Of a stretch of DNA of 64,000 bases, positions 42,621 to 52,339 are shown piece after piece. This DNA comes from Thalassomonas viridans (GTDB lineage Bacteria > Pseudomonadota > Gammaproteobacteria > Enterobacterales > Alteromonadaceae): positions 6,138,001 to 6,202,000 of the forward strand of contig NZ_CP059733.1 of NCBI RefSeq assembly GCF_000948985.2. The letters are read 5' to 3'. Position 1 is the first letter of the stretch; each line of letters begins with the position of its first letter. Made by a program: the position numbers and the translations under genes. The notes beneath the pieces were generated by a model that saw nothing but the letters and a program-made list of their open reading frames with translations, searched no databases and was not told where the DNA came from.

Positions 42621-43907
42621 TTAATTTTCAATAAAGCGTTCTAAGCCCGCTTTATCCTGTTTTATTAATCGATTCCATTCCCGGGCCGGCAGTTTTACAT
42701 CCACCAGGCAATTCCCCTGTTCGTCATAATGCTCATCAGCAATACAGTTAAGCTGATAGAGCATGCCCCGCAGTTTTCCTGCCGCCGGGGGGATTTTCAG
42801 GCTATGACGCACTATCTGGCGCCCCAGGCGCTCCGCCAGCGCCTGAAAAAATAAATCTATGCCGATATTCGCCCGGGCCGACAGCCACACCCGCACCGGC
42901 AGGCCGTTTTCATCCCTGTCGATCCTGGGTTCGATATCATGCAAATTATCAATTTTATTACAGATCAGCAGCTGGGGAACCTCGTGGGCCTCGATTTCCG
43001 TCAGCACATCCGTCACCTGATCAATATTTTCGCTGCGACGCTCATCGGAAATATCCACCACGTGCAGCAACAGCTCAGCTTCCCGGGTTTCCGTCAGGGT
43101 TGCCTTAAACGCCGCCACCAGGTCATGGGGCAGATGGCGGATAAAACCTACGGTGTCCGCCAGGATCACCCGGCCGGCATCCTCCACTTCAATCTTACGT
43201 AAGGTAGGATCGAGGGTAGCAAACAACTGATCCGCCGCATATACGTCGGCATCCGTTAAGCGGTTGAACAAGGTCGACTTACCGGCATTGGTATAGCCCA
43301 CCAGGGAAATGGTCGGAATTTCCGCCCGGGTACGGGAGCGCCGCCCCTGTTGCCGCTGTTTTTCAACCTTATCAAGGCGTTTCAGGATATTATTCATCCT
43401 TTCACGCAATAGCCGGCGGTCGGTTTCCAGCTGGGTTTCCCCCGGCCCCCGCAAACCTATGCCGCCTTTTTGCCGTTCCAGGTGAGTCCAGCCCCGGATC
43501 AGACGGCTGCTGATATGGCGCAGCTGTGCCAGCTCTACCTGCAATTTGCCCTCATGGGTCCTGGCCCTTTGCGCAAAAATATCCAGGATCAAAGTGGTGC
43601 GGTCGACAACCCGGCACTGGCACAAAGCTTCTATATGTTTTTCCTGAGAGGGCGATAAACTATGGTTAAATAAAATCACATTGGCGCCGTAGAGCACCAC
43701 CGCATCCGCGATTTCCTGCGCTTTACCGCTGCCAACAAAATATTTGGGATGCGGGGTATTACGCTTGCCGCTGACCACGGTCAGTTCACTGACTCCGGCC
43801 GAAGACACCAGCATTTTAAATTCCTGCAGGTCTTCACGCGAGCTGTCGTCCGGAAAATCTACATGAACAAGTATCGCCTGCTCACCCGCCTGATAACGAT
43901 CAAACAA
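42621..43907 (-). CDS. hflX: Ribosome-associated GTPase HflX
   Basis: The 428-residue GTPase has an N-terminal HflX domain (about 1-190) with the glycine-rich GIGLRGPGETQLETDRR. The G domain has P-loop GYTNAGKSTLFNRL, G3 DTVGFIRHLP and G4 NKID. The extended C-terminus may bind ATP or RNA, as in relatives. HflX rescues stalled or stressed ribosomes. It follows hfq by 34 bases, as in E. coli. Confidence 0.97.
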   Translation of the reverse strand: MFDRYQAGEQAILVHVDFPDDSSREDLQEFKMLVSSAGVSELTVVSGKRNTPHPKYFVGSGKAQEIADAVVLYGANVILFNHSLSPSQEKHIEALCQCRVVDRTTLILDIFAQRARTHEGKLQVELAQLRHISSRLIRGWTHLERQKGGIGLRGPGETQLETDRRLLRERMNNILKRLDKVEKQRQQGRRSRTRAEIPTISLVGYTNAGKSTLFNRLTDADVYAADQLFATLDPTLRKIEVEDAGRVILADTVGFIRHLPHDLVAAFKATLTETREAELLLHVVDISDERRSENIDQVTDVLTEIEAHEVPQLLICNKIDNLHDIEPRIDRDENGLPVRVWLSARANIGIDLFFQALAERLGRQIVRHSLKIPPAAGKLRGMLYQLNCIADEHYDEQGNCLVDVKLPAREWNRLIKQDKAGLERFIEN

Positions 43908-43941
43908 ATGAGCAGCGCCTGAAAAGACTAAAGATCACCAT

Positions 43942-44199
43942 CTAAGCTTCCGATGATTGATTAAACTCAGCCTGACCTTGTGCCGGCATAGTTGTTACCG
44001 CACGTGAAGGTACTACCGTAGAGATAGCATGCTTATACACCATTTGACTGACGGTATTTTTCAGTAAAATAACAAACTGATCAAATGATTCAACTTGTCC
44101 CTGAAGCTTGATACCGTTTACTAAATAGATTGCTACTGGAATGCGGTCACGACGTAAAGCATTCAAAAATGGGTCTTGTAACGATTGCCCTTTTGCCAT
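43942..44199 (-). CDS. hfq: RNA chaperone Hfq
   Basis: The 85-residue Sm-like protein starts [19 protein letters not shown]. Sm1 ([27 protein letters not shown]) and Sm2 with the YKHA loop are intact. It forms a hexamer that pairs small RNAs with mRNAs. The C-terminal tail is short (about 18 residues), less than E. coli's. It lies between miaA and hflX. Confidence 0.98.
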   Translation of the reverse strand: MAKGQSLQDPFLNALRRDRIPVAIYLVNGIKLQGQVESFDQFVILLKNTVSQMVYKHAISTVVPSRAVTTMPAQGQAEFNQSSEA

Positions 44200-44265
44200 T
44201 CTCTGGCCCCTTTTGTTATTGTCGATAAAAATTGTTTCTTATTAACCGGTTACCGATTAACTAGC

Positions 44266-45219
44266 CTAATTATACATCAATGTGTCTAGATTGCTCACTG
44301 CAGACAGAACTTGTTGTAAATTTGTTTCATCTTCCGTCTCTAGCCAGGTTAGATCCGGCCAGCTTCTTAACCAGGTTAACTGACGCTTCGCCAGCTGCCG
44401 GGTGGCGCATATACCGCGAAAAACCATCTCCTGATGGTCATATTCGCCATTAAGATATTGCCACATCTGGCGGTAACCTACGCAACGAATAGAAGGTAGA
44501 TTCTCATGTAAATCACTTCGTTGTTTTAACTTAATAACTTCTTGTTCAAATCCTTCTGTGATCATTTGTTGATATCGTAATGCTATACGATCATGTAAGG
44601 TCTTACGCTCTGCCGGCGCAATGGCAAATTGTAAAACATCCCCTTGCAGGGTAGCACCTTTTATTTCAATTAATTGTGTCAAAGTGTTTCCTGTCAGGCG
44701 GTGCACTTCCAATGCCCTGGTCAGCCGCTGCGGGTCATTGGGATGGATACGCCCTGCCGCCACGGAATCTACCTGCATTAACTGCCGATGCATATATTCC
44801 CAGCCATGTTGTTTCGCCTGGGCTTCGATATCCCGGCGCACATCGGCATCCGCCTGCGGCAGGGGAGAAATTCCCTCCACCAGACTTTTAAAATACATCA
44901 TAGTGCCGCCAACTAACAGCGGAATACGGTTATTGGCGCGGCTTTTTTCAATTTCAGCCAGGGCATCCTTGCAAAAATCCGCCGCCGAATACACTTCGGC
45001 CGCATCCCGGATATTCACCAGCTTATGGGGATATGCCTTTAATTCCTCCGCCGTGGGTTTGGCGGTGCCTATGTCCATATCCCGGTAGATCAGTGCCGAA
45101 TCGACACTGATGATATCACAGGGCAGAGCATCATGGAGCGCCATGGCCAGTGCCGTTTTACCGGACGCGGTCGGCCCCATCAAACAAATAACCGGGGGCT
45201 GTTTAGAACTCGATGACAT
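44266..45219 (-). CDS. miaA: tRNA dimethylallyltransferase
   Basis: The 317-residue enzyme adds dimethylallyl to A37 of tRNAs that read UNN codons. The P-loop is [11 protein letters not shown], then [18 protein letters not shown] and the insertion domain follow. The C-terminal [20 protein letters not shown] is typical. It starts seven bases after mutL ends. Confidence 0.97.
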   Translation of the reverse strand: MSSSSKQPPVICLMGPTASGKTALAMALHDALPCDIISVDSALIYRDMDIGTAKPTAEELKAYPHKLVNIRDAAEVYSAADFCKDALAEIEKSRANNRIPLLVGGTMMYFKSLVEGISPLPQADADVRRDIEAQAKQHGWEYMHRQLMQVDSVAAGRIHPNDPQRLTRALEVHRLTGNTLTQLIEIKGATLQGDVLQFAIAPAERKTLHDRIALRYQQMITEGFEQEVIKLKQRSDLHENLPSIRCVGYRQMWQYLNGEYDHQEMVFRGICATRQLAKRQLTWLRSWPDLTWLETEDETNLQQVLSAVSNLDTLMYN

Positions 45220-45226
45220 AAAATAC

Positions 45227-47197
45227 TTAACCTAACTGACTTATTGCTGATGTAAGGTCTAGCTCTACAGAATTCAAGAGCAACCGGCTTTCTAATTGTC
45301 CGGATAACACAGATTGTGCCTGAAGCCACAATTCCCGGGCACTGTTTTCGCTAAAATCTTCTGCCAGCATCACCCTGGCCAGCCCCTGGCGCCACTGCTG
45401 TGGCGTTAATTCATCCGCCTGCGGCAAATCCTGCAGATAAGCGACCAGGGACAAAAAGCCGGTGCTGACATCTTTTTCTCTGAGCATAGCCGGAAATTCC
45501 CGGATTTGTACCTTGTTGCCGTCGCCGAAAGTAATAATAATCCCCGCCTGGGCCAGCGCCTGCTGGTAACGTCCGGCAAAGGCAAACTGCTCTGGCGTCA
45601 ATTCCAGCTGCACCGGCAGCAATAGCGGCTGGCGGATCAGGCCCTGCTGCCAGCGCTGCTCCAGTGATGCCAGGTTAACCGCCTGTGCCAGCATTTTTAA
45701 CGACAACAAGCGTAGCTCCCCCTTGATTTCGATAACGGCATATTCCGGGGCCTTAAAAAATAACAGGGAAGCTGCCGCCTGCGTATCCGTTTCCTGTGTT
45801 TCGCCCTCGCTCTCGCGATAAGGCGTCATCAATTGCTGATAGTTGCTGACGGCCCCGGCAGAGGGAGCAGTAGTCCTCGACTGTGCCCCTCCCCGTCCGG
45901 AAGCGCCGGCATAAGTTACCTGGTGGCTGCCCAGCTGGGTTAAAGGCTTGATATAAGCGCGGTCACTTTCACTCTTTGGGTAGCCCCCATACTGAGCCGC
46001 CGCCGAATTTACCTGATGGCCCGTCCCGGCATAAAGATCGGCAGAAGCCGGCTGTAGTGTGGCTGAATTGACGGCTGAATTGGCAGGCAGCGCCGCACCA
46101 TAGGTACCGGTTTCCCGGCTATCGCCCCTGCCGCCAGGCGCTTCGCCGCCGCTTACCCCGGTAATGACTTCCCCGGTTTCAGGCACCAGCATTTCTGCCT
46201 GCTCCTGCAGCGCCCGCTGGCACACGGAATAAATAAAGTCATGGACATAACGCCCCTGGTGAAACCTCACTTCATGTTTGGCGGGATGAACATTCACGTC
46301 CACTTCCCGGCAGTCCAGGGTCAGGAACAGCACAAACGCCGGATAACCTTCGTGGGGCAAGAGATCCGCATAGGCCTGGCGTATGGCGTGGTTGATCAGC
46401 TTATCCCGCATCATACGGCCATTGACATAGCTGTAGCACAAGTCATTTTGGCTGCGGTAAAAGCTGGGTTTCGCCAGCCAGCCCCACAAATGCAAATCGC
46501 CGTGTTGGCAGTCCACCTTCACCGCATGTTCGAGAAAACGCTGGCCGCACACCAGCCCCACCCGCTTATCGTAAAAAGACTTGTCCCGGGCAACACGGTA
46601 CTGGCGCACCAGTTTGCCGTTATGACTCAGGGTAAAGGCCACATCGAACCGGGCCAGGGCTATGCGCCGGATAATTTCGTCAATATGGGTAAACTCGGTT
46701 TTTTCCGTGCGCAAAAATTTACGCCTGGCAGGGGTATTAAAAAACAGATCCCTGACTTCTATGGTGGTGCCGTCGGGATGGGCCGCCGGCTGAACGGATA
46801 CCTTCATATCCCGCCCTTCGGCGCTGGCCTGCCAGGCGGTTTCCTGGGTTTTGGGCTTAGAGGTCAGGGTCAGCCGGGATACCGAGCTGATACTGGCCAG
46901 GGCTTCACCGCGAAACCCCAGGCTGGCAATCCCTTCGAGATCCCTGAGATCTTTGATCTTACTGGTGGCATGCCGGCTCAGGGCCAGGGTCAGCTCGTCT
47001 TTGGCAATACCGCTGCCGTTATCGGTAATACGCAGCTTTTTGATGCCGCCCTTTTCTACCTCGATCGCTATCTTGGTAGCGCCGGCATCCAGGCTGTTTT
47101 CAATCAGCTCTTTAATCACTGAGGCCGGCCGTTCCACCACCTCCCCGGCCGCTATCTGGTTAGCCAGGCGGGCCGGTAAAATTTCAATATGACTCAT
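45227..47197 (-). CDS. mutL: DNA mismatch repair protein MutL
   Basis: The 656-residue MutL has the N-terminal GHKL ATPase with motifs [22 protein letters not shown] and [13 protein letters not shown], then a transducer domain. A long Gly/Ser/Ala-rich linker (about 340-460) comes before the C-terminal dimerisation domain. No DQHAxxE endonuclease motif is seen, as in E. coli and other MutH-bearing gammaproteobacteria. It couples MutS recognition to MutH and UvrD. Six bases separate it from amiB. Confidence 0.97.
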   Translation of the reverse strand: MSHIEILPARLANQIAAGEVVERPASVIKELIENSLDAGATKIAIEVEKGGIKKLRITDNGSGIAKDELTLALSRHATSKIKDLRDLEGIASLGFRGEALASISSVSRLTLTSKPKTQETAWQASAEGRDMKVSVQPAAHPDGTTIEVRDLFFNTPARRKFLRTEKTEFTHIDEIIRRIALARFDVAFTLSHNGKLVRQYRVARDKSFYDKRVGLVCGQRFLEHAVKVDCQHGDLHLWGWLAKPSFYRSQNDLCYSYVNGRMMRDKLINHAIRQAYADLLPHEGYPAFVLFLTLDCREVDVNVHPAKHEVRFHQGRYVHDFIYSVCQRALQEQAEMLVPETGEVITGVSGGEAPGGRGDSRETGTYGAALPANSAVNSATLQPASADLYAGTGHQVNSAAAQYGGYPKSESDRAYIKPLTQLGSHQVTYAGASGRGGAQSRTTAPSAGAVSNYQQLMTPYRESEGETQETDTQAAASLLFFKAPEYAVIEIKGELRLLSLKMLAQAVNLASLEQRWQQGLIRQPLLLPVQLELTPEQFAFAGRYQQALAQAGIIITFGDGNKVQIREFPAMLREKDVSTGFLSLVAYLQDLPQADELTPQQWRQGLARVMLAEDFSENSARELWLQAQSVLSGQLESRLLLNSVELDLTSAISQLG

Positions 47198-47203
47198 CTT
47201 TAT

Positions 47204-48523
47204 TTAGTCCGCACGGGGGATTTTCAGGGTTTGTCCTATCCTGACGACATTGCTGGTCAGGTTGTTTACAGACTTCAGCTGGCCGACAGAAACCCGATAT
47301 CTTTGCGCCAGCAGCGACAGGGACTCGCCGCTGGAAACCTTGTGCCGGGTAAAACCTGTTGATGCCAGATAAGAATCTTTCGGCGGATTTTCCAGGAAAT
47401 ACTGGCGTACGCCGTTTGCAATCGCCCGGGCCAGCTTCTGCTGGAAGGCGGCGGTTTTCAGGTTTTTCTCTTCCTTATGGTTGGAAATAAAACCGGTTTC
47501 CACCAGGATCGACGGGATATCCGAAGCCTTGAGCACCGCCAAACTGGCATGCTGAGGCGTTTTCTTATGCAGCTTAGTGACTTTTTTCAACTTACTAATA
47601 ACATTGCTCGCCATGCTTAAACTGACTTCCAGCGAATGCTCTTTATTCATGTCCGCTAAAGTGATCGCCAGATTGTCATCATGGGTATTTTTGATCACCC
47701 CGCCGCCGCCGCCAAGCAATTCCGAGTTTTTTTCCCGGTTCACCAGCCAGCGGGATAACTCGGATTCCACCCTGGAGTGCAGCGCCACCCAAACGGAAGC
47801 CCCGTTTGGCTGCGGGGTACGGAAGGCATCGGCGTGGATGGAAATCAGAAAGTCCACCTGGTTTTGCCGCGCTATATGGGTGCGGCGGTTTAAATGCACA
47901 TAATAATCACCGCTGCGGGTCATGACGGCTTTAAAGCCCTTTTCTTTGTTGATCAACTGCTGCAAACGCTTGGCAATGGCCAGGGTCACCTGCTTTTCAT
48001 AAGTGCCGTAACCGCCGATAGAACCGGGATCTTCACCGCCATGGCCGGCGTCTATGCCGATAATGATATCCCTTTTTTTATCGCCAACCGCCTTAACGAC
48101 GCGCTGGGTGCCTGTTTTATCGTGTAGGTCCACCACTAAGCGGTGGCCGTATTGCCCGGCCGGCGCCAGGGGGAAAACGGTCGGCTGATAGGCCTGGGCC
48201 AGCTCAAGCACCAGACGGGTGGAGCCCTTTTTCCTGGCGCTGCTGGTACGAAAACGTTTAATACGTTTGTCTTTTTCCGCCAGGGTAGTGAGCAATACGG
48301 TATTCTGGCTGTTTTTAAAGTCGATCACCAAACGTTGCGGGTCAGATAAACTAAAGTAGCTGTACTCGGGCTTTTGCTTTAAATCAAAAACAATCCGGGT
48401 ATTTTCCGGAGCCGGCCACACCCGGATCCCCTCAATTTTATTGACGGCATAACTCACCGGACACAAGCTCATCCAGAGCAAGACTACCAAGATCAGGTAT
48501 CGTATTTTCAACCCAGCCAACAT
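47204..48523 (-). CDS. amiB: N-acetylmuramoyl-L-alanine amidase, AmiB type
   Basis: The 439-residue periplasmic enzyme has a signal peptide (about 1-26), an AMIN domain that targets the septum (about 28-125), a zinc Amidase_3 domain with DAGHGGEDPGSIGGYGTYE and the catalytic Glu in SILVETGFISN, and one C-terminal LysM domain (about 393-438). It splits septal peptidoglycan during cell separation. Its activation by EnvC/NlpD-type factors is inferred from the family. Confidence 0.95.
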   Translation of the reverse strand: MLAGLKIRYLILVVLLWMSLCPVSYAVNKIEGIRVWPAPENTRIVFDLKQKPEYSYFSLSDPQRLVIDFKNSQNTVLLTTLAEKDKRIKRFRTSSARKKGSTRLVLELAQAYQPTVFPLAPAGQYGHRLVVDLHDKTGTQRVVKAVGDKKRDIIIGIDAGHGGEDPGSIGGYGTYEKQVTLAIAKRLQQLINKEKGFKAVMTRSGDYYVHLNRRTHIARQNQVDFLISIHADAFRTPQPNGASVWVALHSRVESELSRWLVNREKNSELLGGGGGVIKNTHDDNLAITLADMNKEHSLEVSLSMASNVISKLKKVTKLHKKTPQHASLAVLKASDIPSILVETGFISNHKEEKNLKTAAFQQKLARAIANGVRQYFLENPPKDSYLASTGFTRHKVSSGESLSLLAQRYRVSVGQLKSVNNLTSNVVRIGQTLKIPRAD

Positions 48524-48587
48524 TAATTTATTACCCTGTTTTTCTTAACAGAAATCTTACGATATGATTTTTATAACGGCAAAAATC

Positions 48588-49067
48588 CTAAAAAGTCTGT
48601 TCCAGTTCGGCTAAAACCCTGTTGCCGGTGCTGCTGCAGGCAGCCAGGGTGATTTTACGCTGTTCGCCGTTATAGGCCAAGTTGATAGTGACATCCGCCT
48701 CAGGCAACAGGCCCCTGCCCTTTTCCGGCCACTCGATAAAACTGCAGCAATGCTCGGCAAAATAATCCCGGATCCCCATATATTCCAGCTCTTCCGGGTC
48801 CGCCAGCCGATACAGGTCAAAATGGTAAACCTGCCATTTATCCAGCTGATAAGGCTCCACTAAGGTATAGGTGGGGCTTTTCACATTGCCTGTGTGCCCC
48901 ATACCGCGGACAACCCCCCGGGTTAACGTGGTTTTACCTGCCCCCAGCTCGCCGTTAAGAAAGGCAACAAAACCTTGTCCCTGCAGTTGCTGTATTGCCC
49001 CCGCCAGCGCCGTACCTAAGGCAACGGTTGCCTGCTCATCCGCTAAATCGTAATCTAATGTTTTCAT
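48588..49067 (-). CDS. tsaE: tRNA threonylcarbamoyladenosine ATPase TsaE
   Basis: The 159-residue P-loop ATPase carries GELGAGKTTLTRG, SPTYTLVEPYQ and FDLYRLADPEELEYMGIRDYF. With TsaB and TsaD it supports N6-threonylcarbamoylation of A37 in ANN-reading tRNAs. It lies between nnr and amiB, the usual order. Confidence 0.96.
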   Translation of the reverse strand: MKTLDYDLADEQATVALGTALAGAIQQLQGQGFVAFLNGELGAGKTTLTRGVVRGMGHTGNVKSPTYTLVEPYQLDKWQVYHFDLYRLADPEELEYMGIRDYFAEHCCSFIEWPEKGRGLLPEADVTINLAYNGEQRKITLAACSSTGNRVLAELEQTF

Positions 49068-49088
49068 TAACTCTTTATCAAACTCATT

Positions 49089-50675
49089 TTATATCTTGGC
49101 TAAGCCCTCAACCTGATGCCGGTTAACCAGGCGCAGCAGTTCCGGAAATAAATCGCTGGCCAGCAAGCCCCTCAGGCCCTGACTGGCGGCAATATTGTCC
49201 GCCGCCTGCCCGTGAAGCCAGGCGGCCAGCCGTACCGCATCAAGGGGATCGCCAAGCTGTAATAACATGGCCGCTATTATGCCTGATAATACATCACCCA
49301 TGCCACCCGTTGCCATACCCGGATTGCCGCTGGCGTTGATCCATACGGTTTTGCCGTCAGAAATCAGGGTTCCCGGCCCCTTGAGCAGGCAGATCCCCTG
49401 ATACCGGCGGGCAATGGCTTTAACCGCGGCAAACCTGTCCCGGTTAATCTCATCCGATCCGCAGCCAAGTAAACAAGCGGCTTCCGCGTTATGGGGGGTA
49501 AACACCCGGACTTTGCCGGCTGCGGGTAAATCGGTTTGCTGATGCGCCTGTCCTAATAAATACAGGGCATCGGCATCGATCACACAGGGAACCGGCTGCC
49601 TGACGGCAAAATCAAATAATTCCCGGGCCCAGTCATCCCGGCCAAGTCCCGGCCCCAGTATCAGGGCTTTTGCCTTATCCAGGACAGCGGATTTAGCCAG
49701 CTCGTCCGGCCGGTCCGGCGCCAGCATCATTTCCGGACGCCCGTTAAACACCCGGCTCAGGTTATCCGGATGACAGGCCACCGCCAGCATAGAAGCGCCG
49801 CACCTTAACGCCGCCTCCCCCGCCAGGCGAATGGCTCCCGGCATCATTTGGTTGCCGCCTATGGCCAGCACCAGTCCCGGAGAGCTCTTATGGCGGACCG
49901 CCGATACCGGCTCAAGCCGGGGCAACTCCCGGTGCCCCTGGATAAAGTGATCCGAGTGGACTTTCTGCTCAAAAGCCTGTCCCAGGCCAAGTTCAGCCAG
50001 GTAGAGATCGCCGACATAATCTGCCGCCTGGCCGGTCAACAGGCCCTGCTTGAGGGCGATAAAAGTCAGGGTCACATCGGCCGCTACCGCCGCGGGATTG
50101 ACACAGCCGCTGTCGGCGCATAACCCCGACGGCAGGTCAACACTGAGTACCCGGGCCGGATGCCGGTTGACGGCCTGCACCAAAACCCCGGCATCCGGGC
50201 TCAACAAACCGTGAAACCCTATGTCGAACAGGCTGTCGACAATCAATTCAACATCCTCCGCCTGCCCGAGGTCACGGGCCAGGACCGCTTCATTGCCCTG
50301 GATAATGTCGACATCACTTAGTTCAAGTTGCCGGTAGGCATTGAGGGCATCGCCTTTTAAATCCACTTTGGCCACGGTACTCAGTACAGAGACTTTAAGC
50401 CCGGCCTGACGCAATAACCGGGCACAGACAAAACCGTCTCCGCCGTTATTGCCTTTACCGCACAGCACCAGCACCCTGGTTATTTGCGGCCACAAGGTAC
50501 GGAGCAGGGAAAACGCCGCGCCGCCGGCACTTTCCATCAGGCTGTACATTTCAATTCCCTGCGCAGCCGCCACCCTGGCTTCGTTATCTTTCACCTGGGC
50601 TGCGCGATAAACGGGCCGCGGCAGACATTCGGCTAATTTCACAGCCGGCATCAACGTCGGCTTAGCTAAAGACAT
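49089..50675 (-). CDS. nnr: Bifunctional NAD(P)H-hydrate repair enzyme
   Basis: The 528-residue fusion has an N-terminal YjeF epimerase (about 15-230, with CGKGNNGGDGFVCARLL and SVDLPSGLCADSG) and a C-terminal ADP-dependent dehydratase (about 245-520, with GNQMMPGAIRLA and GNPGMATGGMGDVLSGIIAAM). It repairs NADH and NADPH hydrates. It starts the minus-strand superoperon and is divergent from queG. Confidence 0.96.
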   Translation of the reverse strand: MSLAKPTLMPAVKLAECLPRPVYRAAQVKDNEARVAAAQGIEMYSLMESAGGAAFSLLRTLWPQITRVLVLCGKGNNGGDGFVCARLLRQAGLKVSVLSTVAKVDLKGDALNAYRQLELSDVDIIQGNEAVLARDLGQAEDVELIVDSLFDIGFHGLLSPDAGVLVQAVNRHPARVLSVDLPSGLCADSGCVNPAAVAADVTLTFIALKQGLLTGQAADYVGDLYLAELGLGQAFEQKVHSDHFIQGHRELPRLEPVSAVRHKSSPGLVLAIGGNQMMPGAIRLAGEAALRCGASMLAVACHPDNLSRVFNGRPEMMLAPDRPDELAKSAVLDKAKALILGPGLGRDDWARELFDFAVRQPVPCVIDADALYLLGQAHQQTDLPAAGKVRVFTPHNAEAACLLGCGSDEINRDRFAAVKAIARRYQGICLLKGPGTLISDGKTVWINASGNPGMATGGMGDVLSGIIAAMLLQLGDPLDAVRLAAWLHGQAADNIAASQGLRGLLASDLFPELLRLVNRHQVEGLAKI

Positions 50676-50880
50676 ATGCCATCCCTCTTTCTTTTGCCAT
50701 CTTCTCTGTTCCCTGCCGGTTCAGGCCCATCCTAAATAGCCGGGCCTGAACCGGATGATTTATGTGATCTGCCGCAAACCCGGTCTCATTTGCCTTAACT
50801 TGCTTTAGCCCCCGGGACTGACTGTGGTAAACTGTTCCTGAATTTTTCGCAGTTTACTTGAAGGCACAGCCAGTCCATCC

Positions 50881-52041
50881 ATGTCATCCTCTACCATCAA
50901 CTATCAGGAATTAGCCGAAAAAATCAAGTTTTGGGGCCGGGAACTAGGGTTTTCCCAGGTGGGGATCTCAGATATCGACTTATCCGAACATGAAGCGGCA
51001 TTAAGCCGCTGGCTGGAGCAGGGCTATCACGGCAATATGGACTATATGGTCCGCCACGGCATGATGCGGGCGCGCCCCGGCGAGCTCGAACCCGGCACCG
51101 TTTCGGTGATCAGCGTGCGCCTGGATTACCTGCCCGCCAATGCCAAATTTGCCAAGCTGCTGAAGAAAAAAGATCATGCCTATATCAGCCGCTATGCCCT
51201 GGGACGGGATTACCACAAGTTGATGCGCAAACGCCTGCAGCAGCTGGGTAAGAAAATCAAGGAACATTGCCGGCAATTTAATTTTCGTCCTTTTGTCGAT
51301 TCTGCCCCTGTGCTGGAGCGGCCGCTGGCGGAAAAAGCCGGTTTGGGCTGGGTAGGTAAACACAGCCTGCTGATCAACAAAGAGGCGGGCTCCTGGTTTT
51401 TCCTCGGGGAGCTGCTGGTGGATATTCCCCTGCCCAGCGACTCAGCACCGGCAAACGACTGCGGCAATTGCGTCGCCTGCCTGAAGATCTGCCCCACCAA
51501 TGCCATAGTCGCCCCTTATACGGTGGATGCTAGACGTTGCATTTCCTATTTAACCATAGAGTTGCGTGACGCCATTCCGGTGGAGTTCCGCCCGCTGATC
51601 GGCAACCGCATATACGGCTGTGACGACTGCCAGCTGATTTGTCCCTGGAATAAATTTGCCAAACTGGGGCAGGAAGATGATTTCCAGCCGCGCAACAATT
51701 TCGATGATGTCAGTTTACTGACCCTGTTTGCCTGGAGCGAAAGCGAGTTTCTGGATAATACCCAGGGCTCTCCGATCAGGCGTATAGGTTATGCCTGCTG
51801 GCAACGTAATATTGCCGTGGCCCTGGGCAATGCCGGTTACTCTCCCGAAATAACCGAAGCGTTAACGGCAAAATTGCCCGGTGCCGATGCCATGGTGGCC
51901 GAACATATTCAATGGGCGCTGGAGCAGCAGCAAATGAAAGCCGATCAGGCGGTACAGGTGATTAAGATCACCGAAGTGAACCAACGCCTGACCGGACGCC
52001 TGATCCGCTCTATCGAAAAGGGTCTGCCCCGCGATGCCTGA
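50881..52041 (+). CDS. queG: Epoxyqueuosine reductase
   Basis: The 386-residue cobalamin enzyme performs the last step of queuosine synthesis in tRNA. Two [4Fe-4S] clusters are marked by CGNCVACLKICPTNAI and CDDCQLICPWNKFA. The active-site segment FVDSAPVLERPLAEKAGLGWVGKH is intact, and the C-terminal HEAT-like region is present. It is divergent from nnr. Confidence 0.97.
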   Translation: MSSSTINYQELAEKIKFWGRELGFSQVGISDIDLSEHEAALSRWLEQGYHGNMDYMVRHGMMRARPGELEPGTVSVISVRLDYLPANAKFAKLLKKKDHAYISRYALGRDYHKLMRKRLQQLGKKIKEHCRQFNFRPFVDSAPVLERPLAEKAGLGWVGKHSLLINKEAGSWFFLGELLVDIPLPSDSAPANDCGNCVACLKICPTNAIVAPYTVDARRCISYLTIELRDAIPVEFRPLIGNRIYGCDDCQLICPWNKFAKLGQEDDFQPRNNFDDVSLLTLFAWSESEFLDNTQGSPIRRIGYACWQRNIAVALGNAGYSPEITEALTAKLPGADAMVAEHIQWALEQQQMKADQAVQVIKITEVNQRLTGRLIRSIEKGLPRDA

Positions 52042-52072
52042 GGCTGTTTCGGTACCCGCCGTTTAACCAAAT

Positions 52073-52327
52073 TCAGAAGCAGCGGCTTTCTCTCCTGATC
52101 CGGCATTGCCGCAAAACCTGGCGTTTTTGTTCATCGCTGAACCCGGACCAGCCGGTGATTTCATCCAGGTGACGAAAACAGCCCAGGCAATAGTCCTGTG
52201 GATCCAGACAGCAATTACGCACGCACGGACTGGCGACAGCGGCTGAAACTGCCTTCTCTGCTAAAGGCTCTTTTCTTGCTGACGGCTCTTTTCTTGCTGA
52301 CGGCTCCCGGGACTTGATCACTTTCAT
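52073..52327 (-). CDS. DUF1289 Cys-rich small protein
   Basis: An 84-residue protein with the DUF1289 core SPCVRNCCLDPQDYCLGCFR and LDEITGWSGFSDEQKRQVL, which probably binds Zn or Fe-S through its Cys. The N-terminus is expanded by a tandem 18-bp duplication that repeats the peptide EPSARK. The function of the family is unknown. It lies 12 bases before the long hybrid-kinase-like gene ends and is codirectional with it. Confidence 0.85.
   Translation of the reverse strand: MKVIKSREPSARKEPSARKEPLAEKAVSAAVASPCVRNCCLDPQDYCLGCFRHLDEITGWSGFSDEQKRQVLRQCRIRRESRCF
52266..52301. repeat. Tandem 18-bp direct repeat inside the DUF1289 gene
   Basis: Two exact copies of GGCTCTTTTCTTGCTGAC lie end to end and keep the reading frame, adding six residues. 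Confidence 0.9.
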
Positions 52328-52339
52328 TGCTTGCAGCCC

